From Halarchaeum rubridurum (lineage in GTDB: Archaea > Halobacteriota > Halobacteria > Halobacteriales > Halobacteriaceae): DNA of 64,000 nt. The notes below the pieces were generated by a model that was not told the origin of the DNA, did not search any database, and worked only from the letters and a program-made list of their open reading frames with translations. Below are positions 9,468-18,213 of this stretch, piece after piece. Numbering within the stretch: position 1 is the stretch's first letter; the number at the start of each line of letters is the position of its first letter. The translations under genes were made by a program, and so were the position numbers. The stretch is from positions 487,992-551,991 of the forward strand of contig NZ_BMOO01000002.1 in NCBI RefSeq assembly GCF_014647115.1, written 5' to 3'.

Positions 9468-10505
9468 ATGCCACAGAGGACCAGACGGAACCTCCTGAAA
9501 GCGACGGGTGTCGCCGCGAGCGTCGGGCTCGCCGGCTGCGGCGGAACCGGCGGCAGTTCGGGCGGGGACGCCTCGTCCACGTCGTCGGGCGGCGAGGGAA
9601 TGACGTCGCTCTCGCCGATGGCCATCGCGGGAACGATCAACCACCCACGGTGGTCGGCGGCGCTCGACCAGGGGTTCTACGCGGACCGCGGGCTCGACGT
9701 CACCCCGCAGTACAAACCGTTCCCCGCACAGATTCAGGCCGTCAGCGGCGGGTCGGTGGCGACGGCGCTCGAATCGTTCCTCCCGTACCTCGGGAACGTC
9801 GTCAAGGGGCAGGACCTCGTGACGTTCGGGTTCCAGGCTGGCCTCCAGAGCATCAACGCGCTCTACGTGCGCGCCGACAGCGACTACGAGACCATCGAGG
9901 ACCTGAAGGGGGAACGTATCGGCGTTTGGTCGTTCGGCTCCTCGACCGTCCAAGCCTTCGAGGCTCTGATGGCTGAGCGGACGGGACTCAACCTTCGGAA
10001 GGACTTCGAGACGACGACCGCCGCGCCGCCCGCGCTCATCGGGTTGCTCGACTCCGGGAAGATCGACGCGGTCATCGACGTGAGCAGTCTGACGATCAAA
10101 ATGGAGGCACAACCGGAGAAGTACCGCAACATCGTCGGACTCAACGAGATGTGGCTCAACCAGAGCGGGCACACCCTCCCGCTCACCTCGTGGTGGTGTA
10201 CGGCGGACTGGTACGAGAACAATACGGACGTCGCTGCCGCGATGGTGGAGGCGTCGAAGGAGACGGTCCAGTACTGGCGGGACAACACGACGGACATCCT
10301 CCAGCAGTGGGGAGAACCCGCGAGCATCACGACGGACGCCCAGATCGACGTCGTCGACGAGATGGCGAACGAGGGCCACGTCTTCCGCAAGGAGCAGAGT
10401 CAGGAGTTCGTCGACTCCACCTGGGAGTTCGCGGCGCTGATGCAAGAGCACGGCTACATCGACTCCGTGCCCGCACAGGACGACGTCCTCAAGAACCCGG
10501 TCTGA
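9468..10505 (+). CDS. ABC transporter substrate-binding lipoprotein (NMT1/SsuA/TauA type)
   Basis: This 345-residue receptor has a Tat signal (R6-R7) and a lipobox ending at C24 (GLAGC), then a Gly/Ser linker. The body has features of NMT1/TauA-like periplasmic proteins: a reduced ligand lobe with YADRGLDV, then a stretch on ALESFLPYLGNVVKG and a DLKGERIGVWSFGS motif. It is followed 15 bases later by a permease gene and forms the plus-strand half of the divergent importer. Such receptors bind sulfonates, nitrate, pyrimidines or aromatic acids. In this setting a phthalate- or vanillate-like acid is plausible but unproven. Confidence 0.88.
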   Translation: MPQRTRRNLLKATGVAASVGLAGCGGTGGSSGGDASSTSSGGEGMTSLSPMAIAGTINHPRWSAALDQGFYADRGLDVTPQYKPFPAQIQAVSGGSVATALESFLPYLGNVVKGQDLVTFGFQAGLQSINALYVRADSDYETIEDLKGERIGVWSFGSSTVQAFEALMAERTGLNLRKDFETTTAAPPALIGLLDSGKIDAVIDVSSLTIKMEAQPEKYRNIVGLNEMWLNQSGHTLPLTSWWCTADWYENNTDVAAAMVEASKETVQYWRDNTTDILQQWGEPASITTDAQIDVVDEMANEGHVFRKEQSQEFVDSTWEFAALMQEHGYIDSVPAQDDVLKNPV

Positions 10506-10520
10506 TCCCTCCACACAGCT

Positions 10521-11282
10521 ATGACTCTCATGTCTCACGGCCGCGGGCTCCGCGATAAGGCGCTCGTCGGCCTCCTCCTCCTCGCCGCCTGGTGGGTGAC
10601 GTCGCTCTTCTTCCAGTACTGGGTGTTCCCGTCGCCGGCGCGCGTGCTCACGGCGCTGAACACCGCGATAAGCGACCCAGCCTTCGGGTCGTTCGCCTCG
10701 AACGTCGCCGTGACGTTCGGCCGTCTCCTCGTCGGGTTCGTCCTCTCCGTCGCCATCGGCGGCGTACTCGGGACGCTCATGGGTCTCCGGACGAACGTCG
10801 AGGCGTTCTTCCGCGCGTGGGTCGTCTTCGGTCTCTCGCTTCCCGCGATCTTCGTCGCGTTCTCGCTGGTGATCCTGCTCGGGATCACCAACTGGGTGCC
10901 GATACTGACGGTGACGCTCGTCGGCATTCCCTTCGTCGCGCTGAACATGTGGGAGGGCGCGCAGGACCTCGACTCGAACATCGGCGAGATGGCAGACTTC
11001 TTCGGCGCGAGCCGCCGACAACAGATACGCCACGTTCTGGTGCCACAGCTGCTCCAGTACCTCTTCCCGTCGATGTACTGGGGGTTCATTACGTCGTGGA
11101 AAGTCCTGTTCATCGCCGAGGTGTTCGGTGCCGGCTCCGGGGTCGGCTACATGGTCAACTACTGGTTCAACCAACAGCGTGTCGACATGCTGCTCGGGTG
11201 GGTCGTCGTCCCCATCCTCATCGTCATCCTCAGTCAGGAGGCGCTCCGACTGGCCGAGGACCACGTTATCAGCTGGCGATAG
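10521..11282 (+). CDS. ABC transporter permease (SsuC/TauC type)
   Basis: This 253-residue permease has about six membrane helices and an EAA loop (NMWEGAQDLDSNIGEM then FFGASRRQQ) clearly related to that of the permease at 7739. It follows the receptor gene by 15 bases. Two in-frame ATGs at 10521 and 10530 are possible starts; they differ by three residues. With the genes at 7739-9324 it probably completes a heterodimeric importer. Confidence 0.9.
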   Translation: MTLMSHGRGLRDKALVGLLLLAAWWVTSLFFQYWVFPSPARVLTALNTAISDPAFGSFASNVAVTFGRLLVGFVLSVAIGGVLGTLMGLRTNVEAFFRAWVVFGLSLPAIFVAFSLVILLGITNWVPILTVTLVGIPFVALNMWEGAQDLDSNIGEMADFFGASRRQQIRHVLVPQLLQYLFPSMYWGFITSWKVLFIAEVFGAGSGVGYMVNYWFNQQRVDMLLGWVVVPILIVILSQEALRLAEDHVISWR

Positions 11283-11397
11283 ACCCGCCGGGACGGCGTC
11301 GCTCGGCGTCGCGGGCGGCCCGCGGCGTTCGGCCCGGCCGCGCCGGCGATGCATCGCGACCCCCGGGATTTATACCGGCCGCGTGGTAAGTGAGTTC

Positions 11398-11715
11398 ATG
11401 GCGAGCGAAGTTCCGGAGCCAACACGCCGAGTTTGCACCGTCGACGACGTCACGCCGGAGTCACCCTACGTCGGCGATGTCGATGGGACGGAAGTCGCGG
11501 TCTTCGTCCTCGACGGCGAGTATTACGCGCTCGACAGCACCTGCCCGCATCAAGGCGGCCCGCTCGAAGAGGGGCGGGTGGCCGACGGCTGCGTCCACTG
11601 TCCCTGGCACGGCTGGCAGTTCGACCTCGAAACGGGCGAGCACGCGCAGAACGTCGCGGCGGCGACGGCGTACGAGGTACGAGTCGACGGCGACGACGTC
11701 TACGTCGAGGTCTGA
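11398..11715 (+). CDS. Small Rieske [2Fe-2S] ferredoxin
   Basis: This 105-residue soluble protein consists only of a Rieske fold. Cluster ligands are C49-P-H51 and C68-P-W-H71. It lacks a signal peptide or membrane helix, so it belongs with NirD-like and dioxygenase-ferredoxin proteins rather than respiratory Rieske proteins. The start at 11398 gives a compact N-terminus. No oxygenase terminal subunit or reductase is encoded in the window, so its electron partner is unknown; O-demethylases or ring hydroxylases elsewhere are candidates. It ends only six bases from the convergent SDR gene. Confidence 0.9.
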   Translation: MASEVPEPTRRVCTVDDVTPESPYVGDVDGTEVAVFVLDGEYYALDSTCPHQGGPLEEGRVADGCVHCPWHGWQFDLETGEHAQNVAAATAYEVRVDGDDVYVEV

Positions 11716-11721
11716 GCCGCC

Positions 11722-12459
11722 CTAGTAGTACGTCTGTCCGGGGTCGACGCTGAGAACCTGTCCGGTCATCGGCGCGCTCTCCGCGGTGGCGAGGAACGCG
11801 ACGCTGTTCGCCACGTCCTCGGGTTCGAGGCGGCGCTCGATGGACTGTTGGCTGACGAGGTCCTCGATATAGTCGTCGTCGTTCTGGAGCGTCGCCTCGG
11901 ACATCGTCAACCCGGGTAGCACCGCGTTCACGCGGACGTCCGCGGAACCGAGTTCGGTGGCGAGCGAGCGCGTCATACTCAGGACGGCACCCTTCGAGGC
12001 GACGTAGTGGAGGAAGCCCGGCACGCCGAGTTCGGCCGAGTTCGACCCGATGTTGACGACGGTCGAGCCCGGGTGGAGGTGTGGAACGGCGGCCTTCGTC
12101 ACCCGGAAGACGCCCGTGACGTTCACGTCGAGGACGCGCTGGAACTCCTCACCGTCGATCTCGTCGAACCGGCGTTTGTTCTCGACGAGGGGGCCGTAGA
12201 GCGCGGCGTTGTTGACGAGCGCGTCGACGTCGAGGTCGACGAAGAGGTCGTCGACGCTCTCTTGGTCGGTGACGTCGGCGCGGCGGTACTCGGCCGAACC
12301 GCCGTCGTCGTGGACGAGATCGACGGTCTCGTTGCCGTCCGCGACGTCGGCGACGACGACGTGGAACCCGTCGTCCGAGAGTCGCCGCGCGATGGCCCGC
12401 CCGATACCGCTCGCCGCGCCGGTCACGACGGCAGTCCGCTCCGTGGAATCGTTAGCCAT
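11722..12459 (-). CDS. Short-chain dehydrogenase/reductase (SDR)
   Basis: This 245-residue classical SDR has the nucleotide motif TGAASGIG near residue 13, the NNAALYG structural motif, and the catalytic Ser with Y-x3-K (YVASK). The C-terminus SVDPGQTYY is typical. The acidic residue after the second strand (ADVAD) suggests NAD rather than NADP. The ATG at 12459 is chosen since the longer upstream extension is low-quality sequence. It lies next to an aldehyde dehydrogenase gene on the same strand (58 bases), so alcohol-to-aldehyde-to-acid oxidation is plausible. Confidence 0.9.
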   Translation of the reverse strand: MANDSTERTAVVTGAASGIGRAIARRLSDDGFHVVVADVADGNETVDLVHDDGGSAEYRRADVTDQESVDDLFVDLDVDALVNNAALYGPLVENKRRFDEIDGEEFQRVLDVNVTGVFRVTKAAVPHLHPGSTVVNIGSNSAELGVPGFLHYVASKGAVLSMTRSLATELGSADVRVNAVLPGLTMSEATLQNDDDYIEDLVSQQSIERRLEPEDVANSVAFLATAESAPMTGQVLSVDPGQTYY

Positions 12460-12517
12460 GGTCGGCTCCGACTTCCGAGCGGACGGGCTTAACTGTGTCC
12501 GTCGGTCCGATACCGCC

Positions 12518-13960
12518 TCAGCGGTCGATGGAGACGACGACGTTCTTCGTCTGCGTGTACTCCTCGACCGCCTGGAGGCCTTTCTCGCGGCCAATCCCGG
12601 ACTCCTTGTAGCCGCCGAAGGGGGCCTGTGGCGCGGTCACCGGGTACTCGTTGACGGTGACAGTCCCGGCTTCGAGTCGGTGTGCGACCCGGTGGGCGCG
12701 CGAGACGTCGGCCGTCCAGACGGTCGCGTAGAGCCCGTACTTCGTGTCGTTCGCACGGCGGACGACCTCTGCCTCGTCGCTGAACCCGTAGAGGGTGAAC
12801 AGCGGACCGAACACCTCCTCGCGGGAGATCGGCGCGTCGTCCGCGACGCCGTCGATCACCGTGGGCGCGTAGAAGTTCCCGGTCTCGCGCGGAATCTCGC
12901 CACCGGCGAGGACGCGACCGCCGCGTTCGACGGCGTCGTCGACCGACGCCGCGACGCTGTCGCGGGCGGCCTCGCTGATGAGCGGGCCGACGTCCGGGTC
13001 GTCGCTACCGGGGCCGACGCTGAGCGCCGCGGTTTCGTCGGCGATGCGCTCTGCGACCTCGTCGTAGACGGCCTCGTGGACGAAGATGCGCGTCGTGGCG
13101 AAGCAGGTCTGCCCGGCGTTGAAGAACACCTTGAGCGCGTCCTCGACGACGTGGTCGAGGTTCGCATCGGGGAAGACGATGCCCGGGCTCTTCCCGCCCG
13201 TCTCCATCCCGACGGGCGTGAGAGTGTCCGCGGCGTCCTTCATCACCTGCTTCGCCGTCTCGGTCGATCCCGTGAACACCACCTTGTCGACCCGGTCGGC
13301 ACCGGTGAGGGCCGCACCGGTGTTCGCGCCGTCCCCTGGGACGGAGTTCCAGAGTCCGGCGGGGAGTCCCGCTTCGGTGACGATGCGGTTCATCTCCAGG
13401 ACCGTCAAGGGCGCTTCCGGTGAGGGTTTAGCAACTACGGCGTTGCCACAGGCGAGGGCGGGCGCGATCCCGCGAAGCGAGAGTAGCGATGGGACGTTCC
13501 ACGGGACGATCTGGCCGGTGACCCCGAGCGGTTCAAGGCGGGTGTAGTCGAGATACCCCTCGCCGACCGGTATCGTCTCGCCCTCGACCTTGTCCGTGAG
13601 GCCGCCGTAGTAGTCGAAGTACTTCGCAGCGTTGGTGACGAAGAGGCGCGACTGGCTGATCGGCCGCCCGGTCTCGGCCGTCTCCAGTTGCGCAAGCTCC
13701 TCCGCGTGGTCGCGGAGGGCGTCGGCAGCGTCCTTCAGGATGCGACCGCGCTCGCTCGGGTCGATTGACGTCCACTCGCGCTGGGCGGCCTCGGCGGCGT
13801 CGAGCGCCGCGTCGATACCGTCGGCTCCCCCCTCGGCGACGGTCGCGATGTCGTCACCCGTCGCGGGGTCGGACACCGCGAACGTCTCGGTCGGCTCCCG
13901 GTACGCGCCGTCGATGTAACACCCGAACTCACCGAACGAACCGGACGCGTGGTCTGTCAT
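12518..13960 (-). CDS. NAD(P)-dependent aldehyde dehydrogenase
   Basis: This 480-residue enzyme carries the ALDH signatures: the FTGSTETAK cofactor loop, the catalytic Glu in METGGKSPG, the nucleophilic Cys in NAGQTCFATT and the late EVFGPLFTLYGF. Length matches the family. The ATG at 13960 (MTDHASG) is preferred over longer in-frame extensions. It oxidises an aldehyde to an acid in the cytosol; in this cluster vanillin-like or semialdehyde substrates are reasonable guesses. It is likely co-transcribed with the SDR gene downstream. Confidence 0.92.
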   Translation of the reverse strand: MTDHASGSFGEFGCYIDGAYREPTETFAVSDPATGDDIATVAEGGADGIDAALDAAEAAQREWTSIDPSERGRILKDAADALRDHAEELAQLETAETGRPISQSRLFVTNAAKYFDYYGGLTDKVEGETIPVGEGYLDYTRLEPLGVTGQIVPWNVPSLLSLRGIAPALACGNAVVAKPSPEAPLTVLEMNRIVTEAGLPAGLWNSVPGDGANTGAALTGADRVDKVVFTGSTETAKQVMKDAADTLTPVGMETGGKSPGIVFPDANLDHVVEDALKVFFNAGQTCFATTRIFVHEAVYDEVAERIADETAALSVGPGSDDPDVGPLISEAARDSVAASVDDAVERGGRVLAGGEIPRETGNFYAPTVIDGVADDAPISREEVFGPLFTLYGFSDEAEVVRRANDTKYGLYATVWTADVSRAHRVAHRLEAGTVTVNEYPVTAPQAPFGGYKESGIGREKGLQAVEEYTQTKNVVVSIDR

Positions 13961-14270
13961 CGCGTCATCGTATATCGACCGACCAGATAAGTGTTCCCAC
14001 GCGCGTCGTGAGGGCGTGCAGGAGAGCGGACGACGCAGTCGACCCACGACGACACGCCCGTCGCGATTCGGCGGTACATCCGTTCGGATTCGGCGTCGCC
14101 GAATGGACGGCCCCGTCACCGTCGAGGGGCGGTAACACGGCCGACTCGCGCGCAATCGCTTTACGCCAATATTGTCGTCAAGGTCGAATGGAGGAGAAGC
14201 TCGGCAGCCGCCGTATTACCTACTATCGAACGTTATATATGGCGTTCGGTGACGCCGAATGGAGCGGCCG
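13961..14270. promoter_or_regulatory. Promoter region with a perfect 17-bp palindrome
   Basis: The sequence attcggcgtcgccgaat at 14088-14104 is a perfect palindrome of two 8-bp arms around one base, about 130 bases before the aldehyde dehydrogenase start. A partial copy (ttcggtgacgccgaat) occurs at 14245-14260, beside a TATA-like ttatatat at 14233-14240. The spacing fits a dimeric regulator such as the adjacent IclR protein. No gene was found. Confidence 0.5.
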
Positions 14271-15041
14271 TCAGTCCGTCGTCGCGGAGAGCTTGAGCTC
14301 GATCTCGTTCGCCGCCGAGACGGTCGCATCGATGACTGCGTCGAGGTGCGCGCCCTTCAGGCGGTTGTGCGGGCCGGTGACCGTGATGGCGCCCACAACG
14401 GTATCGTCCGGGACGAGCGCGACCCCGACCGAGCGCGTCCCATCCGCGACCTCGCGGTCGTTGACGGCGTAGCCCTGCTCCCGAATCGCGGCGAGCGTCT
14501 CGAAGAGCACGTCGGGAGTGGTGACCGTCCGGTCGGTGCGCCCCGTGAGCCCGTGTTTGTCGATGATGGCCTCGACGCGCTCGCGCGGGAGTTCCGCGAG
14601 GATGGCCTTGCCGGACGCGAGGTAGTGCAGGTCCCGGCGCGCGCCGACGCGCGCGAACGTCTGGACGGCCCGGTCGCCCTTCGCGCGATCCAAATAGACT
14701 GCCCGTCCGTTCTCCTCCGCGACGGCCCACGCGACCTCCTCGGTGTCGTCCGCCAATCGCCGAAGGGTGGCGCCGTCCATCTCGGCGATCCAGTGTCGCC
14801 GCCGGGCCTCCATCCCGTGATCGAGGAAGGCGAGACTGAGGTAGTAGCGGTGGTCGTCGCGGACCAGATACCCCAAATCACGGAGAGTGGAAACGTGGTC
14901 GTGGACGGTGCTGCGCGCGAGCCCGAGGTCCGAAGCCAGGTCGTCGAGCGTCGCGCCGTCGCGCTCGTGTACCGCCTGCACGACGGCGAACACGGTGTCG
15001 GCCGTTTTCACGCGCCGGTTCGGTTCGTTCCGCGGTGGCAT
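14271..15041 (-). CDS. IclR family transcriptional regulator
   Basis: This 256-residue protein has a winged-helix domain (residues about 12-75; LDDLASDLGLARSTVHDHV) and a C-terminal IclR effector domain (ASGKAILAELP, TGRTDRTV, GVALVPDD). Start ATG at 15041 is supported by a minus-strand TATA-like ggatatac at 15063-15072. It diverges from the amidohydrolase at 15132, and the 90-bp gap between them would allow joint control. It probably senses an acid metabolite of the local pathway. Confidence 0.92.
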   Translation of the reverse strand: MPPRNEPNRRVKTADTVFAVVQAVHERDGATLDDLASDLGLARSTVHDHVSTLRDLGYLVRDDHRYYLSLAFLDHGMEARRRHWIAEMDGATLRRLADDTEEVAWAVAEENGRAVYLDRAKGDRAVQTFARVGARRDLHYLASGKAILAELPRERVEAIIDKHGLTGRTDRTVTTPDVLFETLAAIREQGYAVNDREVADGTRSVGVALVPDDTVVGAITVTGPHNRLKGAHLDAVIDATVSAANEIELKLSATTD

Positions 15042-15131
15042 ACGCCCCCCTCGGCGCGGCGGTCGTATATCCTTTCCCCCGACGAGAGCGGAGCAACTAC
15101 TAAGAGGCCCCGCGACCGACGTGTGGTACCG
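15042..15131. promoter_or_regulatory. Divergent promoter between IclR regulator and amidohydrolase
   Basis: A minus-strand TATA (within gtatatcc, 15065-15072) serves the regulator. On the plus strand aactactaag near 15094-15103 is about 30 bases before the ATG at 15132. The region is only 90 bp, typical of a self-regulating regulator-target pair. Confidence 0.45.
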
Positions 15132-16196
15132 ATGAGCCAGATGGTTATCGATGGGGAATGGCACAGCGCCGAGTCCGGATCGAACATCCGCGATTACCTC
15201 TCCGACGAGACGTTCAAGGCCGACGAGGAAGCCGGCTACACCGCTGGTCCGGCCGAGTGGGGGCCGATCCAGTGGGACGGGTGGGACCGGAGCGCCGGCG
15301 GTCGGAGCCGCATCGAGATTCACCAACCCGACATCACCGACGCGACGGACGTCGACGAGAACCGCGAGCAACTCGGCATCGACCGCGTCGTTTTCTCCCC
15401 CGGACAGTTCCGGATGACGACCATCCCCTCCCAGGAGAAACAGGTGCCTTACATGCGGGCGTTGAACGACCTCACCGTCGACCGGTTCGCAAAGGGCGAC
15501 GGGACGTACTACGCGAAACTCTTCGTCATGGGCGACCACCCGAAGGAGAGCGCAGCGGAGATACGGCGACACGGTGACGAGGACGGCATCGTCGGCGCGA
15601 TGATCACCGACGTCGGCCCCACCTATCCGATGGGACACAAGAGCTACCGGCCGCTGTACGAGGCCGCCGAGGAACACGATCTCCCCATCATCCTGCACTC
15701 GACGACCGGAATCGTCCCCGGGTTCCCGATCACCGGGATGAAACCGAAGAACTTCGCGGAGTTCCACACGCTCGCACACACCATCCCGAAGATGTGGCAC
15801 GCGAACAGCCTCATCGTCCGTGGGATCGTCGAGGAGTACGACGTCGACTTCGGCTTCTGGGAGGGCGGACTCTCGTGGATTCCGGCGCTCGCGGAACGCC
15901 TCGACCGCGAGTACCTCGAACGCTCCGGGGAGTTTGCAGACCTCTCACAACTCCCCAGCGAGTATCTCTCCGAGTTCTACTACGGAACCCAACCCCTCCC
16001 CGAGGAAGCGACCGGGATGGTCGACCTCCCAGGCCTCATCGAGCGCGCGAACCTGGAGGATCAACTCGTCTACAACTCCGACCGGCCGCATCAGGACTTC
16101 GACGCCCCCGCGGCAATCGAGAACCTCGAGGGAATCAGTGAGACACAGCGGACGAAGATACTCAGCGAGAACGCCGCGACCCTGTTCGGCCTGTGA
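15132..16196 (+). CDS. Amidohydrolase-2 family protein with E-x-H metal motif (LigW-like decarboxylase candidate)
   Basis: This 354-residue protein belongs to the amidohydrolase-2 family but starts with VIDGEWH, so the first ligand pair is E9-x-H11 rather than His-x-His. Glu-x-His at this place is known in the LigW-type Mn-dependent decarboxylases. Further ligands are the His in IILHSTTG, the His in HANS or nearby, and the Asp in NSDRPHQDFD. A second family member with different ligands lies at 4907 and a third at 2706. Divergence from an IclR gene suggests substrate-induced expression. Decarboxylation of an aromatic or enol acid is inferred, not shown. Confidence 0.82.
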   Translation: MSQMVIDGEWHSAESGSNIRDYLSDETFKADEEAGYTAGPAEWGPIQWDGWDRSAGGRSRIEIHQPDITDATDVDENREQLGIDRVVFSPGQFRMTTIPSQEKQVPYMRALNDLTVDRFAKGDGTYYAKLFVMGDHPKESAAEIRRHGDEDGIVGAMITDVGPTYPMGHKSYRPLYEAAEEHDLPIILHSTTGIVPGFPITGMKPKNFAEFHTLAHTIPKMWHANSLIVRGIVEEYDVDFGFWEGGLSWIPALAERLDREYLERSGEFADLSQLPSEYLSEFYYGTQPLPEEATGMVDLPGLIERANLEDQLVYNSDRPHQDFDAPAAIENLEGISETQRTKILSENAATLFGL

Positions 16197-16626
16197 GTGA
16201 TCCGCCGAACGTCGCGCCGGACATCGGCGACGACGGGTTGTTCCGTCGAGACCGCGCCGACCACCCGAACCCGAGACGGCAAGGACGACCAACGCGCACG
16301 TCGCGGGCTTCGACGAGACGAGTGGTCGTCTGAAACCGGGTACTGTCGGCGACACGTTTCGGCCGCACGCGGTCATCTGAGACGGCGACATTAAATAAAC
16401 TGTTTGACGCTATACTAATGGGTGATGCTTCAACCGCACCACAGTTTCGGAGGATAGCCCAGTTTCAGATCGAATTAACATCACTTCGTGGTTCTTCTCA
16501 CCGACCAGTCCTGATTTGGATCCTTACCGATCGCATCTACTGGGCGGACGTGCGAAATTGCGTAGATTCTGCCGCTCCTGATTAGGGTTGTCACTCCCAA
16601 ACGGCGGACTCAGGGGGATCAGCCGG
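16197..16626. other. Junction region before the transposase, no gene seen
   Basis: GC content falls from about 16380 on (ttaaataaactgtttgacgc), marking the left edge of the lower-GC island. The left end of the insertion sequence must lie here, but I could not fix its terminal repeat. No coding sequence was supported. Confidence 0.4.
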
Positions 16627-18213
16627 TTAGTCGTGTGGAATCAACGACGAGGCAACGAGCTCAACACACTCACCCGCAGTAATCACAGGTGCGTAGTCCA
16701 TCTCACCTCCCACACTCGCTTTCAGCAGGAAGTCGGTGAGCCGCCAGATATTGTACAAGAGGACCGCGAAAACGAAGTAGAACAAACGAATGCGGTAGTC
16801 TTTCGAGGAGGTCTTCGCGAGAAAATCACCTTTGATCGATTTGTACTCACTCTCGATCTGCCACCGGCGGCTGTAGCGCTGACAGAATGTCTCGGCTTCC
16901 TCAGGACCGACTCGTAGATTCGTCGCGAAGACGGCCGTTCCCTCCCCACTCGTCGACGGCACGTACAGGAGCCGCATTGGATGCGATCCAGATTCTACAT
17001 GGATAGAAGCCGACTCAACAGCCACCTCTTGGTCGTCTCCCTCCATTTGTTCGAGCACATCCCGTTCGGAGCTTGAGACTCGCTTCGGAATGAGGTAGTT
17101 CACATCGAGGTTTGAGAGTGTCTGGAACACTTGTATCGAGTCAAACTCTCGATCACACAGCACCGTCTCGATCGGAACTTGTTCTTTCGCTCGTCGAACG
17201 AGCCGTCGCACAGTACGATGGATCTGATTCGACGGGTTCTCATCCCACTCGGAACTCTCACGGACCGGCTCAACCGCCAGAACGAGCGGGATGTTCTGCC
17301 CGATGATCGAGAGGGTTGCGAATTTGAATGCTCGACCGTCTCTGTCCTTGGTCCCGCTGACCATCGGCATTCCTTCGACCTCTCCGTAATAGGGAATAGT
17401 CGTGATATCGATTGCAGCGGTGACCGGCCTTCGAAAGGATGCTTCCGAGGCGATCACGGAGAGCAAGCGATCCGTTGTCTCGTTGAATCCGTTCACGAGT
17501 TCTTCGGGATCGAACTGCTTGACGGCGCGGAGGTGGGTATCACCATGGGGGCTGTACTCTTCGCCATGGCGATATTGGAAGCGAGTCGCTCCCTGCGCAG
17601 TTCCACAGTGGACCATCCCCATGAACGTCTGTAGCTCAAAGAATTGTGTGTCCTCGTACGAGGCGTTCGACGCCCGACCAGAGTCGAAGTGACCGAAGGC
17701 GTGATCACGCGCGAGGCGCGTTGTCTGGATGATCTCCTTCTGTGAGAAGGATTTGTCTTCTACTGGATCTGCGGCTTCTTGCTCATCGTCGACGATCTCT
17801 GCCTTAGGCCGCACCTCCGGCGCTGAGATGTCGCGATCGTGGACTTCCTTGATGACGTAGTGGGCGGCTGTGGTGACGAACTCCCGGGTCGCCTCGTCGA
17901 ACCGGTTACGCCAGGTCCGCGAGAGCACCGATTCGTCGGGGATTTTCTCCAAGTCGAAGACAACTGCGAGTTCGGGATACTGGGCGAGCGAACGGTAGCT
18001 TTCGCCAGTGAGTTCGCGGTAGAGTAACAAGCGTACCATCCCCTCGAACGAGTGCGGTGCTGGATGCCACTCTGGGTAGCCGTCATTGAGCGAATCGAAC
18101 GGCCCCTCCAGAGTTCGAAGAGCCGTGCAGAGGGACTGATCGGCTTTGAGTGCCTCTGTGAGTGTCAACCCGACAAGGTAGGCGTCGGTCAATCGGTGCT
18201 CCTGAGAAGTCAT
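16627..18213 (-). mobile_element. IS4-superfamily DDE transposase gene of an insertion sequence
   Basis: This 528-residue transposase looks intact. The DDE core is visible: the first Asp in VTAAIDITTIPYYG, the second in VLCDREFDS, and the Glu in YSRRWQIESEYKSIK, which is the Y-x2-R-x3-E-x6-K signature of the IS4 superfamily. A C-terminal hydrophobic segment (FYFVFAVLLYNIWRL) is also typical. It is longer than most haloarchaeal ISH transposases. The gene lies at the boundary between the high-GC catabolic region and the lower-GC metal island and shares the lower GC. No second copy is in the window. Confidence 0.85.
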
